From Boswellia sacra (taxonomy: Eukaryota > Streptophyta > Magnoliopsida > Sapindales > Burseraceae): a DNA stretch of 64,000 nt. Within the stretch, counting starts at the first letter, position 1; the number at the start of each line of letters is the position of its first letter. The notes below the pieces were generated by a model that saw only the letters and a list, made by a program, of their open reading frames with translations, was not told the origin of the DNA and did not search any database. The DNA lies in NCBI GenBank assembly GCA_013180625.2, contig SNVD02010181.1:186001-250000 (forward strand). The letters run 5' to 3'. The position numbers were made by a program, and so were the translations under genes. Positions 28,188-41,520 of this stretch are shown here, in pieces.

Positions 28188-31100
28188 ATGGGCAGAGGCA
28201 AAATTGAGATCAAGAGAATTGAGAACTTGAACAGCAGGCAAGTCACCTTCTCTAAACGCCGTAATGGGTTGCTCAAGAAGGCCAAAGAGTTATCAGTTTT
28301 GTGTGATGCTGAGGTTGGTGTCATCATCTTCTCCAGCACTGGCAAGCTTTATGAGTTCTCTAGCTCCAGGTATTGGTTTATTTCATTGTTGCCCAGTTTT
28401 TAACTTGTTTCTTCTTGTTCTGTTTTTGCTTTTAAAGTTTGGTAATTTTTAGAATTTTAGAATATGTTTTGTGAGATTATGTAAATGTTTTTCTGAAGCC
28501 CTTTTGATTAATTAGATTTAATTATGGAGCCAACCATGGGTAAATTGTTTGAGGCAACCTGGGTTAGTCTTTGAGTTCATTTTCTTAATAAATTAATAAA
28601 GAATTAGTAAAATAGAGATTAACATGAAATGGTTTTAGTAATGTTATCGGATTAGTAACATACATACTGAGATTTACTAAGATATATTACCACAAAATCC
28701 AGTAACAGATTTTACTGAATCACAAAAAGTAGTTCAATTAGAATTTTTAACGATGAAGATGGAGTAATTCAATAGTTTATTTTGTTAAAATGTTTTTAAC
28801 TGAAAATTGATACTGAAATTTGATAACTAATTTTAGTAAAAGACAATGGTAAAATAGGAAAGATAAAGCTGTGATGACTCATAATGGTGGCCCATTTTTG
28901 AGCCCTAATGTGGTAGCCTGGGACTAGGCCCAGGCCCAGGAAAAACAATTAAGTACCTTTCTTTTGTTTTTTAAATTAGTTATATTTATTACTTTAACAT
29001 TCTTTATATTTTCTCCGAAATTTTTAATTAAAATTACTCCCCTTCTAGTGGTCCTAAAAGTGAACTTCAAACCATATATAACTTTTTTATTTGTTTTAAA
29101 AGCCTCAAAGCTTCTATATATGGGCTTGATACAATCTTAGTTAGCATTGCTAAATTAAAATCAAATTAATTGAGCAACAATTAATCACTACTTAATTTAT
29201 TGTCAATTTTACTTTTTATTGACTATAACTTTTACAAATGTAGCATGGAACAAATTCTTTCCAGATACAGTAAAGGCCTGGATGTGGAATCTCCGGAACT
29301 TCTTGTCGAGGAGCCTGCTGCAGAGGTATCTTATACTCATATATTTATTTATTTTTTAATTCAAAAATAATTGAAATTTTTAAAATTTTTCAGAAAATAG
29401 AATAATACCCTTTTCTATATATGTATGTATGTATGTATATATATATATATATATCACAATAGTCACATGTTAAAAGAAGATAACAATGGTTATGAATTTT
29501 GTCTCATTCTAAGTTTTTGTCCTGAAAATGAAAATCAAAATGGAAGATTTATTTACTTGTTTATGAAAAAATCAAGAATAATGCATTTGATATAATTGTT
29601 TGTATTCTCATTTTGATGTCATAAAATTTAATCGGATTCGAATTAATTTGATTTATATGTATATTTATCACGAAGAAACAACTATCACAAGTACCAGATC
29701 AAGTGAATGCCTTGAAAGAAGAGTTTGCAAAGCTACGTTTAGCATACTTGTAAGTAATTCAATTCTGAATCTTTCTTCATCATCATCTGCTTCTCTCTCG
29801 ATTTGTTATTACATAAAACTTTTTATTTATTTATTTTGCCTTCTCCAAATTTCTTAAAATATTTCTTATAATTTGCAGGCGAATGAATGGTAGGGAACTG
29901 GAAGGCGTGAGCTTCAAAGAGCTACAACAGTTGGAGCATCAATTAAGTGAAGGAATATTATCTGTCAAGGATAAGAAGGTATAATATTGGATTAATATGA
30001 AAAAGTTGGCCTTTTCTTTCATATTGTCGGCAAAATTTTATATAATTTATGTTTTTTAGAAAATTTTCGACAAATTAGACCCTCCAGATGTTGCGAGATA
30101 AGGTTTAATATGAAATCTCGTGGAACCCTAATTCAAGATTTTACCAGATAAACTAGTTAATTTTGTGTACTAGAACATTGATAAAAAATGTTTGTGTTTT
30201 TTTTAATTATTTTAAACGGATATTTTACTAACTGAAGTTTCAATATTAATTACAGGAGCAAGTTCTATTGGAGCAGGTTAAGAGATCCAGATTAGTGGTA
30301 AACTGGGCGATTTCCTTTCATAGATTTTACTGGACATTATGGTTATAAATTAAATATTCTTGGCGTCCATGCCTCATTTCTTTTCTCTCTTTTTTTTTAG
30401 AATTTTTTTATCAATTTCTTCCAAGATTTGATCTCATATATTATAAGATATCTTCATCTAAATTAAGAATGAAAAATGTTTAATTTTATTTTTGTTAGAT
30501 TTTTTTTGATAAAGTTTATGTAATTAAATTCAAACGAGTTTTTTTGACAAATTCCATAAAAAATTTATAAAATTTTCATAATTTTAATGGAGGCTTGAAC
30601 AGTTTGATAACCAACAAATGTAAATTTATGTATTATCAGACCAAAATTGACCTTAAGGAAATGCGATAAAGTTTTTCATCCTTTCCTTCAAAAATAGTTG
30701 TCGGACAAAATAGTTAGATATTTAACCTTTATTGAATTTTTTTCATTTATTTTTGAAAATTTCAATAAAAGTTTGTGAGAAAATATTACTCTGTCTTACA
30801 AAAACTATAATCATCAGTTTTATGCAAAGTTAGTTTATCAAAACTTAATGCAAACAAATTTATCAAGAGAAGATAAATAATATAAAAACGTTCAGTCTTC
30901 CAATTAATTATACCAAGATTAATTTTGCTAATCATTTTTTTTTAAATTACCTTCAGGAGCAAAAGGCCATGCTAGAGAATGAGAGTCTACGCAAACAGGT
31001 AAATTTAATTATATTCTTTATTTATGAAAAATATTAGAAATAATATTTGTTTAATTTTGTCATTGAATTTTCACAAACAATGCATATACAGATGGAGGAG

Positions 31101-31571
31101 CTTAGACGATCACAATCTACATCACCGGCTTTGCTCGAAATCAATCCCTTGGAAAGAAGATTTCCCTTCACAAGTGGCAAAGTTGACAATAATTTTCACT
31201 GTGATGAATCTGATGACGATGATGAAGATGACCACTCTGATACTTCCTTGCACTTGGGGTAAGTATAGAATTTTAAGGCTTAATTCGATATATATAATTT
31301 AATAAATATATAAGAGAAGGTCGAGAGATTTATAAAGATATATATTTAACCAAAAAAAAATAATAAAGATATAGATTTGATTTTCAGGCAAATCAATCTT
31401 ATACAACCCACAAAAAATTAGGGTCCTTATTATTAATGTAAACTTCAAATTTAATCCTTTCATATGTTGTGTCTGTCCAACAGGCTATCATCAGATGTTC
31501 GCCGCAAGAGGAAAGCACCAAAGCTAGAGCCCATCTGCAATGATTCAGGGAGCCAAGTGGCCTCAGAATAG
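28188..31571 (+). CDS. AGL18: MIKC-type MADS-box transcription factor, AGL18-like
   Basis: Eight coding exons (28188-28369, 29244-29325, 29676-29749, 29879-29978, 30256-30297, 30957-30998, 31092-31258, 31484-31571) join in phase to give 258 aa. The MADS DNA-binding domain is residues 1-60, opening [14 protein letters not shown] short I region and a K domain (about 86-170, with [16 protein letters not shown]) follow. The C-terminal domain has an acidic run [12 protein letters not shown], then LHLGL at 227-231, an LxLxL (EAR-type) repression motif split by the last intron, and ends SGSQVASE. Those C-terminal blocks are the AGL15/AGL18 signature; AGL18 is known to end nearly the same way. In Arabidopsis AGL18 and AGL15 repress flowering and favour embryogenesis; the same role here is inference. 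AGL15 is the main alternative. Intron 1 is 874 bp, the likeliest site for regulatory elements. Confidence 0.92.
29416..29454. repeat. (GTAT)n/(TA)n compound microsatellite
   Basis: Consecutive GTAT units run into about nine TA units within the second intron of the AGL18-like gene. Confidence 0.9.
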
Positions 31572-34500
31572 TGCATTATTGATGCATATTGGAATTGGAT
31601 AGCAACATATACATGTTTTATTCAAATTTTAATCCTCTCCAAATGACAAATTTTAACTTTGTTCGTCTCAATTAACTTTCCTTATATGGCAAATAGACAT
31701 AGATGTTTTTGTTTTATTTCTTCGTCATTTTACAATCTCTGAAGGGTGCTCTCTCTCGCCAGACAAATTCTTAATTTTTTAGGGTACTTAGTCATACCCG
31801 ATGTTCTATATCTTTAATTTATGAGTGGAAGAAAATTCCATTAATTAATTTAGGTTTAAACATATATAATGATAAGTGAACTGAGATGTGTCACAAATAG
31901 AGAGGGGACACTGTCTCTCAGAAGTAGAAGTTTAAAGAGAGAGGAACCAAATTACACTAACACTTCAATCATAATTGATACTTTTATAAATTATAATCCC
32001 GTATCAACATGCTCTATTTTTCTTTGATTGAATTTTATATATGATCTCCTCATAGCTTTTTTTTTCCTTAATTAAAAGAAAAGAGAAAGTACACTTTCTC
32101 TTTATGGCCCAAAAGGAGTATATATATCTTTTCCCTAAATTATATAGGTCCTTAAAATAACTTAATTCTGTTCTAGAACACCCTTTTTTTTTTTAAATTT
32201 ATCATGATCAAAAGTTGATCAAAACTCCAAAGTCTTTTTCACAATTTCTTAATTAATTTGATATAAAATATATTATTGAGCGTGATAAGTGTTTCAAATG
32301 TGATTTATTAGATTGCATATAAATATCTCTTCAATTTCATCCATCGGTTCCGAATATATATTACAAGTTTACATCAAACGTGGGTCCTCTATTATCATAA
32401 TACAAACATAAATTAATCAAAAAAAGTAATAATTATCATTTCGTACTAAGATTTGTTATAGTTTATTGAATATAGATAATATAGTTATAAACAATATAGA
32501 GACGACGATGATGCAAATTGAAGATGACATGATATTCATACATAGAAAAATCGATTAAAATAAGTCTTCTATTGGTGTTCTTATTGCCCACGTAGCATAA
32601 ATTATGATGCATACTACTATCCTTTCGACAATGTTAGGCCAACAATCGGGGATTGGTCATGCCATTGAGCATGCTTGCTTGGTTTGGAGCCGTCCAAAAC
32701 CATATCCATTTTAATATAAACTAGTCATTTTGACAATCATATTTATATTTTAAATTTCATAAAAAATTTTTTATATATAAATCAAAGCTAAACTTATGAG
32801 AGTTAATATACCTCCTCAAGAATAAGGATCTCATTATCTTATTTTATAGGTGGTTTAGGCTTTCACATATTTTTACATGTTTAGACGTGCGCGTGTACTA
32901 TCAAAATTTAATGGCAATATATGGGGATTCAAATACTAAATCATTAAATCATTTGATTTAATTTTGTTAAGAAATTATTTGATTTAAAAGTTTAAATTTA
33001 TACGTTAATGTTGAAATTACTATCAAACTATCGCAAGTTAATTTTAGTCGAATATAGAGTACAAATGATGGCTAATTATATAAAGGAAGATTATGGGTAA
33101 GTGTTAGCTAGAGAATAATATAGTTAATAAAGATTGATTAGGCTTTGGCTTCCAAAGGGATGGGGACAAAGTGGCCTCTCACAGCCATAATTTTGCATTG
33201 ACCTTCATCATCATGCTCGTCACCCTCGTGTCACCTTTCTCATAATATAATGATATTAATTAATTATAAACAAATGTCTTACTTCAAGATTAATGGCCGC
33301 CTCACGCGCCGCCTTGCATGGGTGTGGTGCACCTCACCGGCCCAAGTCAAGTCAATTGTTACGCTCTTGGCTAAGGTTCCTGTGTAAATGTAGATCGAGG
33401 TTAGCCTTCGTTGCCACAAAATTAACTAAGAGTTCATGATCTCCTTTTAGGACTTGTAAAGTGGGATTAATTAGCTAGCTTATCAAAAGATATATTAATT
33501 AATTAATTAATTAATGATCAGCTTTAAAAAGTGGGTTAGTTAATTGGTTTCCTCGGAAATTAGTTTAAAACAATTCAATCACGGCTATGAATTTTTGTAT
33601 AATATTGTATTTGGTGGAGTTGCGAGGAAAAGTTGAAAAGAAGAAAATTGTGGCTGGCTAATTAGTAAGTGTGAAACCAGTTAGGGTTCATCAAAAGTTT
33701 ATTACACTGATAAGTTGCTTCACTTTTACTTCTCAAAAAATTTCCACAAAAACAATAATGATAATTTATTTTAGATATGGGCATTCTTTAATTTGAGGCA
33801 ATCTTTTAAATTTTTCTTTCCAGAAACAAAATAATTCAATCACCTAACTAACGATCCTTATAACTTTCTTTTAATGTGTTCTTATTTGTCTAGCTTTTGG
33901 TATAATTTATTTAATCAATAATTCAAAAAGTTTCATTCTTTAAGATAAACAAACTTCGTATGGAGATACTATAATTGTAGTATTATTTTTTCTACAATAT
34001 TTGTATGTTTATTTAATATATACTTTCTTTCACATTTCTTTATAGACTAGGAATATTCGTATAATATTATAAGTTAGGATTGATATTGTGTAACCTTTCT
34101 TTCAATATATTAATTGCTTCTAATTAATTAAGAGCACAAATTAATATATTGAAAAACTCCTGAAAGGAAATAAATTAGAAATGCAAATACATTATAGATA
34201 AATTAATCTCCACATTGATACTGGTGAAATCATTGTTGAGTATTACTAATTATGATAGAACTGAGGGCCGAGGCCAAGCCAGAAGAGTTGATGAAGATGA
34301 TCAAATTATCATAGTATAATATTAATGGAGTTTAAATTATTATTTCAAAGGCCATATTATCACACGTAAAGCTAGCTACTAATTGATTCTTACCAAATAT
34401 GAGTTGGATAGGAAAAAAGAAAGAAATTTTCCACAAGCTTCACAACATGTAAATTGTCCATTGAGAGCCTTTTAGGGCAGGGCAGGCCGCAGGTGGCTTC

Positions 34501-35022
34501 TTCAGAGTGTGAATTAGACCACTTCGAAACGAGCTTGGGACAATTCAACACTTCACTATAATTGGACTAATTTTACTATACTATTTACGTCCATATCATG
34601 TTTCAACCACTTCTCTCTAAGTCTTCGTGATTCTAATCCAACGGTCAGCATGAACTCATCATCCAGTATTATTATAATCAATATTTCAAACCAGTAATTC
34701 TCTACCGTTGGATCATGATGATGATGATGATCATGTGGCAAAAAGTATATATTATCGGGCCCCATTCAAGGAACGGTGGAGATTGAAGAGTGTATAGTAG
34801 TGGGGTTATATAGAAGTGAGCAAAAGCATATGATGATGATGATGGGGCTTGTATTGCAAAAATATATAGTAAAGTTGAATAAATGAAAACACTACATATA
34901 TATAAGCATAGAAATAATTGGTATTGGAAGGAGATCATTATCACTACAAACCTCCATAGTCTCCCTTTATATTGGCCACCTCAAACACTATCATCACCTT
35001 TGTCGGCCGCTTTGCTTTCTTC
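31572..35022. other. Intergenic DNA between the MADS-box and MIZ1-type genes
   Basis: The first 150-300 bases are probable MADS 3' UTR. The rest is AT-rich without a supported gene. A (TAAT)n run lies near 33495-33514. A perfect 10-bp inverted repeat, ATCCAACGGT at 34636-34645 and ACCGTTGGAT at 34704-34713, brackets 58 bases. It contains the MYB-type core AACGG and is followed by a (GAT)n run. Its distance of about 0.5 kb from the next gene suggests promoter sequence, but no function is shown. Confidence 0.5.
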
Positions 35023-35060
35023 AATCTCTCTCTCTCCCTCCCTCCCTCCCTCCCTCCCTC
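35023..35060. repeat. CT/CCCT microsatellite in the MIZ1-type gene leader
   Basis: A TC run passes into five CCCT units about 175 bp before the start codon. Such pyrimidine-rich tracts are common in plant 5' leaders. A CTAT run follows at about 35164-35179. Confidence 0.85.
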
Positions 35061-35234
35061 GTGTTCCTTGCGAAAGATTTTTCCAGTCCAATCCATCAAA
35101 ACAAATCAAAACCCTTGTTTTCTCTTCTTGGTAACTTATCGAATTCACAGCTAAACTAGAATCTATCTATCTATCTAGCTTGCTATTATCATTTTCCTTT
35201 AACGTTGTTTGTGTTGTACTTGTACGTATCAGCC

Positions 35235-36065
35235 ATGACACGTTACCAGGAGCTCAGTCTTCAAAGAAGCGGCAGCAGCAGAAACAGTACAAAGAAAATT
35301 ATTCCATCAAATTATGTCAGATCAACTTCAGTCTCATCCATACCTGAAAATGAAGAATTATTTTCAGGTAATCTCCTCGTCAGAAGGGACTCACGTCAAT
35401 CGCCGAGCGCTTTGCAACGTCTCAACAAAGTTCATTTTCGTTTCACTTCTCTCATACGTTCACTTTTGAATATAATAACTTTCCCTACTATAATTCTCCC
35501 TACATGCAAGTGGCTATCAATCCCTACCCAGCTCTCCATAACTCCTTCTCTCGGCCGGAAAGTCACCGGAACGTTGTTTGGTAACCGCCGGGGACATGTC
35601 AGCTTCGCTGTCCAGGATGATCCCAGGTCCGAACCGGTTTTGTTATTGGAGCTTGCTATGTCCACGGCGACTCTGGTTAAGGAAATGGCTTCCGGTCTGG
35701 TCCGGATTGCGCTTGAGTGTGAAAAGGTTCCGGGCCAGGCCGGACGTGGTCGGCCCGGGAAGCTTTTCCATGAGCCCATGTGGACGATGTATTGTAATGG
35801 GAGGAAGTGTGGTTACGCACAGTCGCGTACGTGTGGGGAGTCTGACTGGCACGTGCTGAGCACGGTGCAGAGTGTCTCCGTTGGTGCCGGCGTTATTCCG
35901 GTGGTGGAGGATGCCGGGAAGAGCGGTGGGTCGGAGGGGGAGTTGTTGTATATGAGGGCAAAGTTTGAACGAGTCGTTGGTAGCCGTGACTCAGAAGCCT
36001 TTTACATGTTGAATCCGGATAATAATGGAGGACCTGAACTCAGTATTTTCCTTCTAAGAATCTGA
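35235..36065 (+). CDS. MIZU-KUSSEI1 (DUF617) domain protein
   Basis: A single exon encodes 276 aa from the ATG at 35235. An upstream in-frame ATG at 35205 would add ten hydrophobic residues (MFVLYLYVSA). I prefer 35235 because the family usually starts just before a polar serine-rich segment. The N-terminal third is serine/arginine-rich and looks disordered. The conserved DUF617 domain fills about 105-276, with VTGTLFGNRRGHVSFAVQ, LLLELAMST, WTMYCNGRKCGYA, and the closing GPELSIFLLRI. The founding member MIZ1 is needed for root hydrotropism in Arabidopsis and sits on the ER. Most paralogs are uncharacterised, and which paralog this is cannot be told here. Lack of introns is usual for the family. 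Confidence 0.93.
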   Translation: MTRYQELSLQRSGSSRNSTKKIIPSNYVRSTSVSSIPENEELFSGNLLVRRDSRQSPSALQRLNKVHFRFTSLIRSLLNIITFPTIILPTCKWLSIPTQLSITPSLGRKVTGTLFGNRRGHVSFAVQDDPRSEPVLLLELAMSTATLVKEMASGLVRIALECEKVPGQAGRGRPGKLFHEPMWTMYCNGRKCGYAQSRTCGESDWHVLSTVQSVSVGAGVIPVVEDAGKSGGSEGELLYMRAKFERVVGSRDSEAFYMLNPDNNGGPELSIFLLRI

Positions 36066-39000
36066 AGAAAAAAAATCAAAATTGTTGTTGGGATTTTAAT
36101 TAATCATTTAGATGTTTAATTAGTTAGTTTTGATTAGATTATTTGAAGAGGTTGGGAGCTGAGAGTTCAATAGAGAGATTTGATTGCTGTACTTGTTTTC
36201 AATTATAAATAGTTAAATAAATTCATGTATGAGTAAGTGCATGCTCTATTTTGTATCTTGTTAATTTGTTCTATATTAGACAAATGAATCAAAATTTAAG
36301 TATTCTCGAATGTGATAATATAATATAACATAATGTCTCGATTTTTATAGAAAGGTTTGTACTTTTTTGTTTAAAAAATATTAATGTTTTGATAATGGTG
36401 AAGGAAGCTAGCGTGCACAAAGCTTTTATAATCTCAATTATACAAAGTAATGACCACGCCTATGGAGTCACCAAAAAAGTAGTAGCATGGATTTCAATTT
36501 CAATTTTGTCTGGCCGGGTTGTGAATGTCCAAAAGCTTCTATCTGCATAAATGATTCAAGTGATTGATTATTTTAATAAGAATCAAAGTAAGAAGTGTGT
36601 GTTGTTCTCCTAAGAGTTTCACAGGGATTATCAACCTTTGCTTACTAATAAGCGAACACTTAGCAAACAAAATATAGTTTTTTAACAATAATGTTGATTG
36701 ACAATCTACGTATATTTCAAACTCTATAACCTAAAATAATATATACATCGCCAAATATAAGCCTTTAAATTAATAATTTGAATATCAAATAATGCATGTG
36801 ACAACTGATTTTAGATTTTAACATAAAATTTCAATCATTTATCTTGTTTCATTTAATGGTTGAGATTTAAAATAAAAAAGTTATATTTAATTATCTCAAT
36901 TCATCAACTCTTTATACCATTTGATTAAGTAAAATTAATAGTTAAAAATTTGTATTAAAATACCATTTAAAAATTTTTTATTAAAAAAACTACTCCTTAA
37001 TTTGTAATTATTTTTATTTTTTTAATTATTTTATTATTAATGTGATATTAGCGAATCAGTTACTATTTGGTAAAAATTTTGAATACATACTTTATAGCAT
37101 AGATCATTATATACCTTTTTTTTAATAGTCATCAGGTTGATGTATTATTATGAAAAACAAATTAATAAAAATTGATAAAATTAAATAAAAAAGCATGCTA
37201 CACGTAATTCATGTATAAAATTAAGAAAAGCATATTGTAAAGACCTAACCTTAGTCTAAATTATTATTCGTTTTATCATAACAATTTGACTTAGATTTGG
37301 CTTAAATTCATGGAGTAATTATATATTGAAATTGTTAACAATAAATAAAGAGAAACATATATATAAAAAATTACAAGGGAGCAGAGATATATATTAAAAA
37401 AAAGAAAAAGAAAAAGAGAAAGAAAGAAAGGAAAAAACAGACAAGAAAACACTTTCCAATAAAGCAAATAAAATTTTTAATTAAATCATATTAGATTGGA
37501 TCTGTACTTGATTGTATGTTTCTATTAAGTAGAGTAAACATCTGAAATGTTCATGAAGTTCTATGAAATGGCAGAGAACATCTCGCTTTGTATAATCAAA
37601 TTCGAACATTTGGACTATGTGATCATGATTGTGCTAATTAATTAATAATGTCTATTAAATTATATTGTTTCAGATTTCGTGGGAAATTTTCGCATCGAGT
37701 AATATGAACACTTTGCTATGTAAACTATATATTTGCTTTTATCATCAGTATGCTCTTATCAGTCACTAATAAAATTAATTTAGCTAGCTAGAAAAGTATG
37801 TATAATACTGTACATGTAAATATCTATCAAATATGAGGTAATCGTACAAAACATAGGAGGGACAAATAACAAGAAAAAAAAAATCTTCATTAATTTATGA
37901 AAATTTTCTAACTTTTATATATCTAAAAACTATTAAAGAATATTTCTGATATACGATTAACTTGCTTAAAGATTAACTTATTTGATAAATCGGATAATTT
38001 AAATTTACGCATCTGTTAAATCTCAAAACTCTCATTGATTAATTGTCCAACATGGGACTACATAGACTAATTAACAATTGAAGCCAAACATTGGAAACTG
38101 CATATATAGAATATATTATTTATTGTAGCCTTTAGCATGAAATGGCACAGCTAGCGCATACAAAAAGTACGTGGAAGCTGAAAATTAACAACGAAGATGG
38201 CATTGGCTGGTGAGTTCTATAGTATATTTATTGCTAACATGGATAGCAGGCACGCTGCATCATATTGCAGATGAGAGCCAATACAATATACAATAACCTT
38301 ACGTGCGCTAATAATCCAACCGAAACATGCGCTGAAAAGTGAAGGCAATACAACTAAGACAAAGCTTATTATATATTGAGAGAGATTGTTTATGTCGAAG
38401 CTCAGAGAAGTTGGCAAGATTGTATAGTTTTGTAGTTCAAGATGAGATTTGTTTCAGAGAAGAAAAGATATTTTTTCAGATATTTGTGTGATATTTTTTC
38501 AGATATTTGTGCAACTGCTAGTGTCATTCACTATTGATATGCACAGCAGTTTAGATTGTTGAAAGATTTTTTAGCAGGATATTTTCCTCTCAAAATAATA
38601 TATATGGATATAGCGTATATGATCTTAATTATGCTCATTACAAAGCAGACAAGATCATGAAATATATCTAATCATGTAGAACTTCTTAAAATTGATATAA
38701 GATAAGATAGATTAATTGTCTTTGAGAGGAGTACATAAGTTTCTTTTGTGTCAATTTTCATCCACAAAGCGATTAAAGATATATAAATTGAACGTCATGA
38801 TTATCTTTACATACGTAAAATCATCAAATTACTTGTTGATTAAGGTTATGATTGGATCTACGCCTCATAGATCATTTTATATATGTTTACTTATTTGTAA
38901 TTCCTATTCAAACATGTGCTAAACAAGTTTTTCTGAAATATACAGCACACCGTGTGCAGCACATCTAGGTTATATCAATTACAATAATTGTAAGATTTGG

Positions 39001-41085
39001 ATCAATTCACAAATGGAGTTCTGCCACAATTCACTCCTTCAATAAATCTTCCTCTCAAATGCTGCATGCACAAACAAAATAAGAAGCTTAAGTTGAGTAC
39101 TCAATATATATATATATTGTTTGTGGCAATTACGATATGTCAAAGAGTTCTCAATATGGATAGCAAGGCACGCTGTATGCAGATCAAGACCACATGCAGA
39201 GATGCTAGGTAGCTAGCTTGCTCATATCGTTCCATGCAAGCACATATAAATCCAAGCTTAGAATGCGCTGAAAAGTGAAGAGATACAACGAAGAGAAAGT
39301 TATAAATATTTAGGGAACGTATACATGTCAAAGCCTGGGGAGGTTGGCAAGATTGTTTTGGATCAATTTGAATATTTGATGCCTTCGGTTGCTGGTCAAT
39401 GGCATGGAGACTTCGGATTCTATTTAGGAAATATATCTTAATTAAGTTGCATAATGCCTTTTTACTCCGATACAATGTGTCGCTTTTTATATAAAATTTT
39501 TTTTGGTGAAGATACCTTTGATAAGGTAGCTAGCTATGTAGCTACAATAGAGATAAGCCTAAAAGAATCAGAGAATAGCATCAATGGAAACTCTTTACCT
39601 AACACAATGGCATCGATGGAGTCAATCCTTATCTCATATATAATAAATTGATCAATTTTTGTTAATTAATTCTATTCTTACATTTTATATAGTTTAATAT
39701 AATGATCTGTGGGGAGTAATTACTTGCATCTGGTCCCAAACTTAATGCATAAACATATATTTAAATGGTTGAAGAGCACACGACACTTGTCAAGAGCATT
39801 TGTATTTTTTTAAAATTTTAATTAATGACAATTTCGCGTCCTTTGTACCAAATTAAAATGTCATAATCATATTTAATTGTTGACTGCCTACACGCCAAAA
39901 TGCATGAGTATCCCGAGGAGAAAACATCTACATATGAGCTTTAAAAAACTGCTTTTCTTAGTTGTTGCATTTCTTCTTCTTAATTAAGCTATACTTTATT
40001 TTTAATGTACAGAAAGATTGATGGGAGCTGAAAACTAAATTCGACAGTAACTTACTAGAAAAACCCTTCAATGAATCTCGCTATAACTGATAATTAATCA
40101 CTATTTAAGGCTTTAAATTTGATAGAAATACAATTATGTATAATACAAGGGATTCAAATCTCATATATTGATCATATATGTAATTTTATACAAGAATATG
40201 TTTGCCTAATTAATGTTGTCCAAATTCATACCCTTTTTTTCTCTGGTCGATGGAGCTTTGATCTAAAAAAGAAAAAAATTGCTTAAACGATTATTATCCT
40301 AAAATTTTATAGCAAAAACTTATTATCGTCCCTTTCAATATATATATATGTTCATCATTTTTTTATATGCATAGATGAAATTGTTTTTCTATCGTCAAAC
40401 AAAAGGGATGGACAAAAGATATTAATTAATAATAGGGAGAAAGAAAGAGAATCCCTGTTTGTTGCCATGAACTGGTAGAGCACAAATTGATCGATCATAT
40501 ATATAAACTTTCACCAAGAATTAATATGTCGAAAATATATGCAAAGTCATATATATCTCCAGTAGTTGAAGTGGAATAGCACATGCTCAAGACATTTGTA
40601 CACTACAAGGCCATTTGCTGTGAAATGCAAAACAACTATATATACTATTATTATTCTACTAATTAAAGATCGATAAACCTGCTTCTGAAGCAAAGCATGC
40701 AGTTGCATAGCAGGCAAGATGGTTTTGGAACTCGAACCAGATCTCAGGAGAATATTTTGTCGCAAAACATTTTCTTTAGATATTTTAAATATCTCAAACC
40801 TTATTAGTTAATTCATTGGCTAAGCATTTATAATTTTTTTAATTAATTTCTCCGCATACCTCCTTTATTGGTCAAAGGAATCAATAATAATAGAATAATG
40901 CATGCCACCCCATCATTTTAGACGTGCATGCCAGTATATATGCTTATAATATTGTAACGTTGAATTAATAGATGAATATTTTTGGCGGTTAATTTATTAA
41001 TTAGTTGATATATCATTTATATAGTACAATACAACTACACAAGATATGTCCAACACATCTTGAAATTTGATAAAAATTTTCATTT
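36066..41085. other. Intergenic DNA with a diverged duplicated segment
   Basis: No supported gene. Segments near 38240-38425 and 39155-39350 share blocks: ATGGATAGCA(A)GGCACGCTG, ATGCGCTGAAAAGTGAAG and GTTGGCAAGATTGT, in the same order and spacing class. They are two diverged copies of one sequence about 0.9 kb apart. A local doublet of ATTTTTTCAGATATTTGTG lies at 38468-38511. I could not assign the source gene or element. Confidence 0.5.
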
Positions 41086-41207
41086 GATGGGGGCAAGATC
41101 TTTGTGTACTTTACGTAGGGACATACTTTCAATTCATTTTATCAAATTTCAAATTGATGGGGCAAGGTCTTTGTATACTTTACATAGAGATGTACTTTCA
41201 ATTCATT
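41086..41207. repeat. ~69-bp tandem duplication
   Basis: GATGGGGGCAAGATCTTTGT at 41086 recurs in diverged form at 41155, and both copies end in ACTTTCAATTCATTT. It lies just outside the MITE that hosts the retrotransposon. Confidence 0.8.
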
Positions 41208-41520
41208 TGCTATATGTATAAATTTTAAGTTTGGTCTATAATCAAACAAAAATAAATTTCACATAAATTATAGAACACAAGAGGTTTATATAAACGATTC
41301 AAAACTCTAAGCTTAAGTTTGTGGGGAAGAATAATGCTATTCTTACAAACTACGTATACAAACTCATCTATACAAACTGACGTGACAATATATGATTTGA
41401 TAAATAAATATAATGATTTAAAAAATATATAATAATAATAAATATTATTAATTAATATAGGTGATGTAGCGATCATATAGGAATACCACATCAGTTTGTA
41501 TAAATAAATTTATACATATA

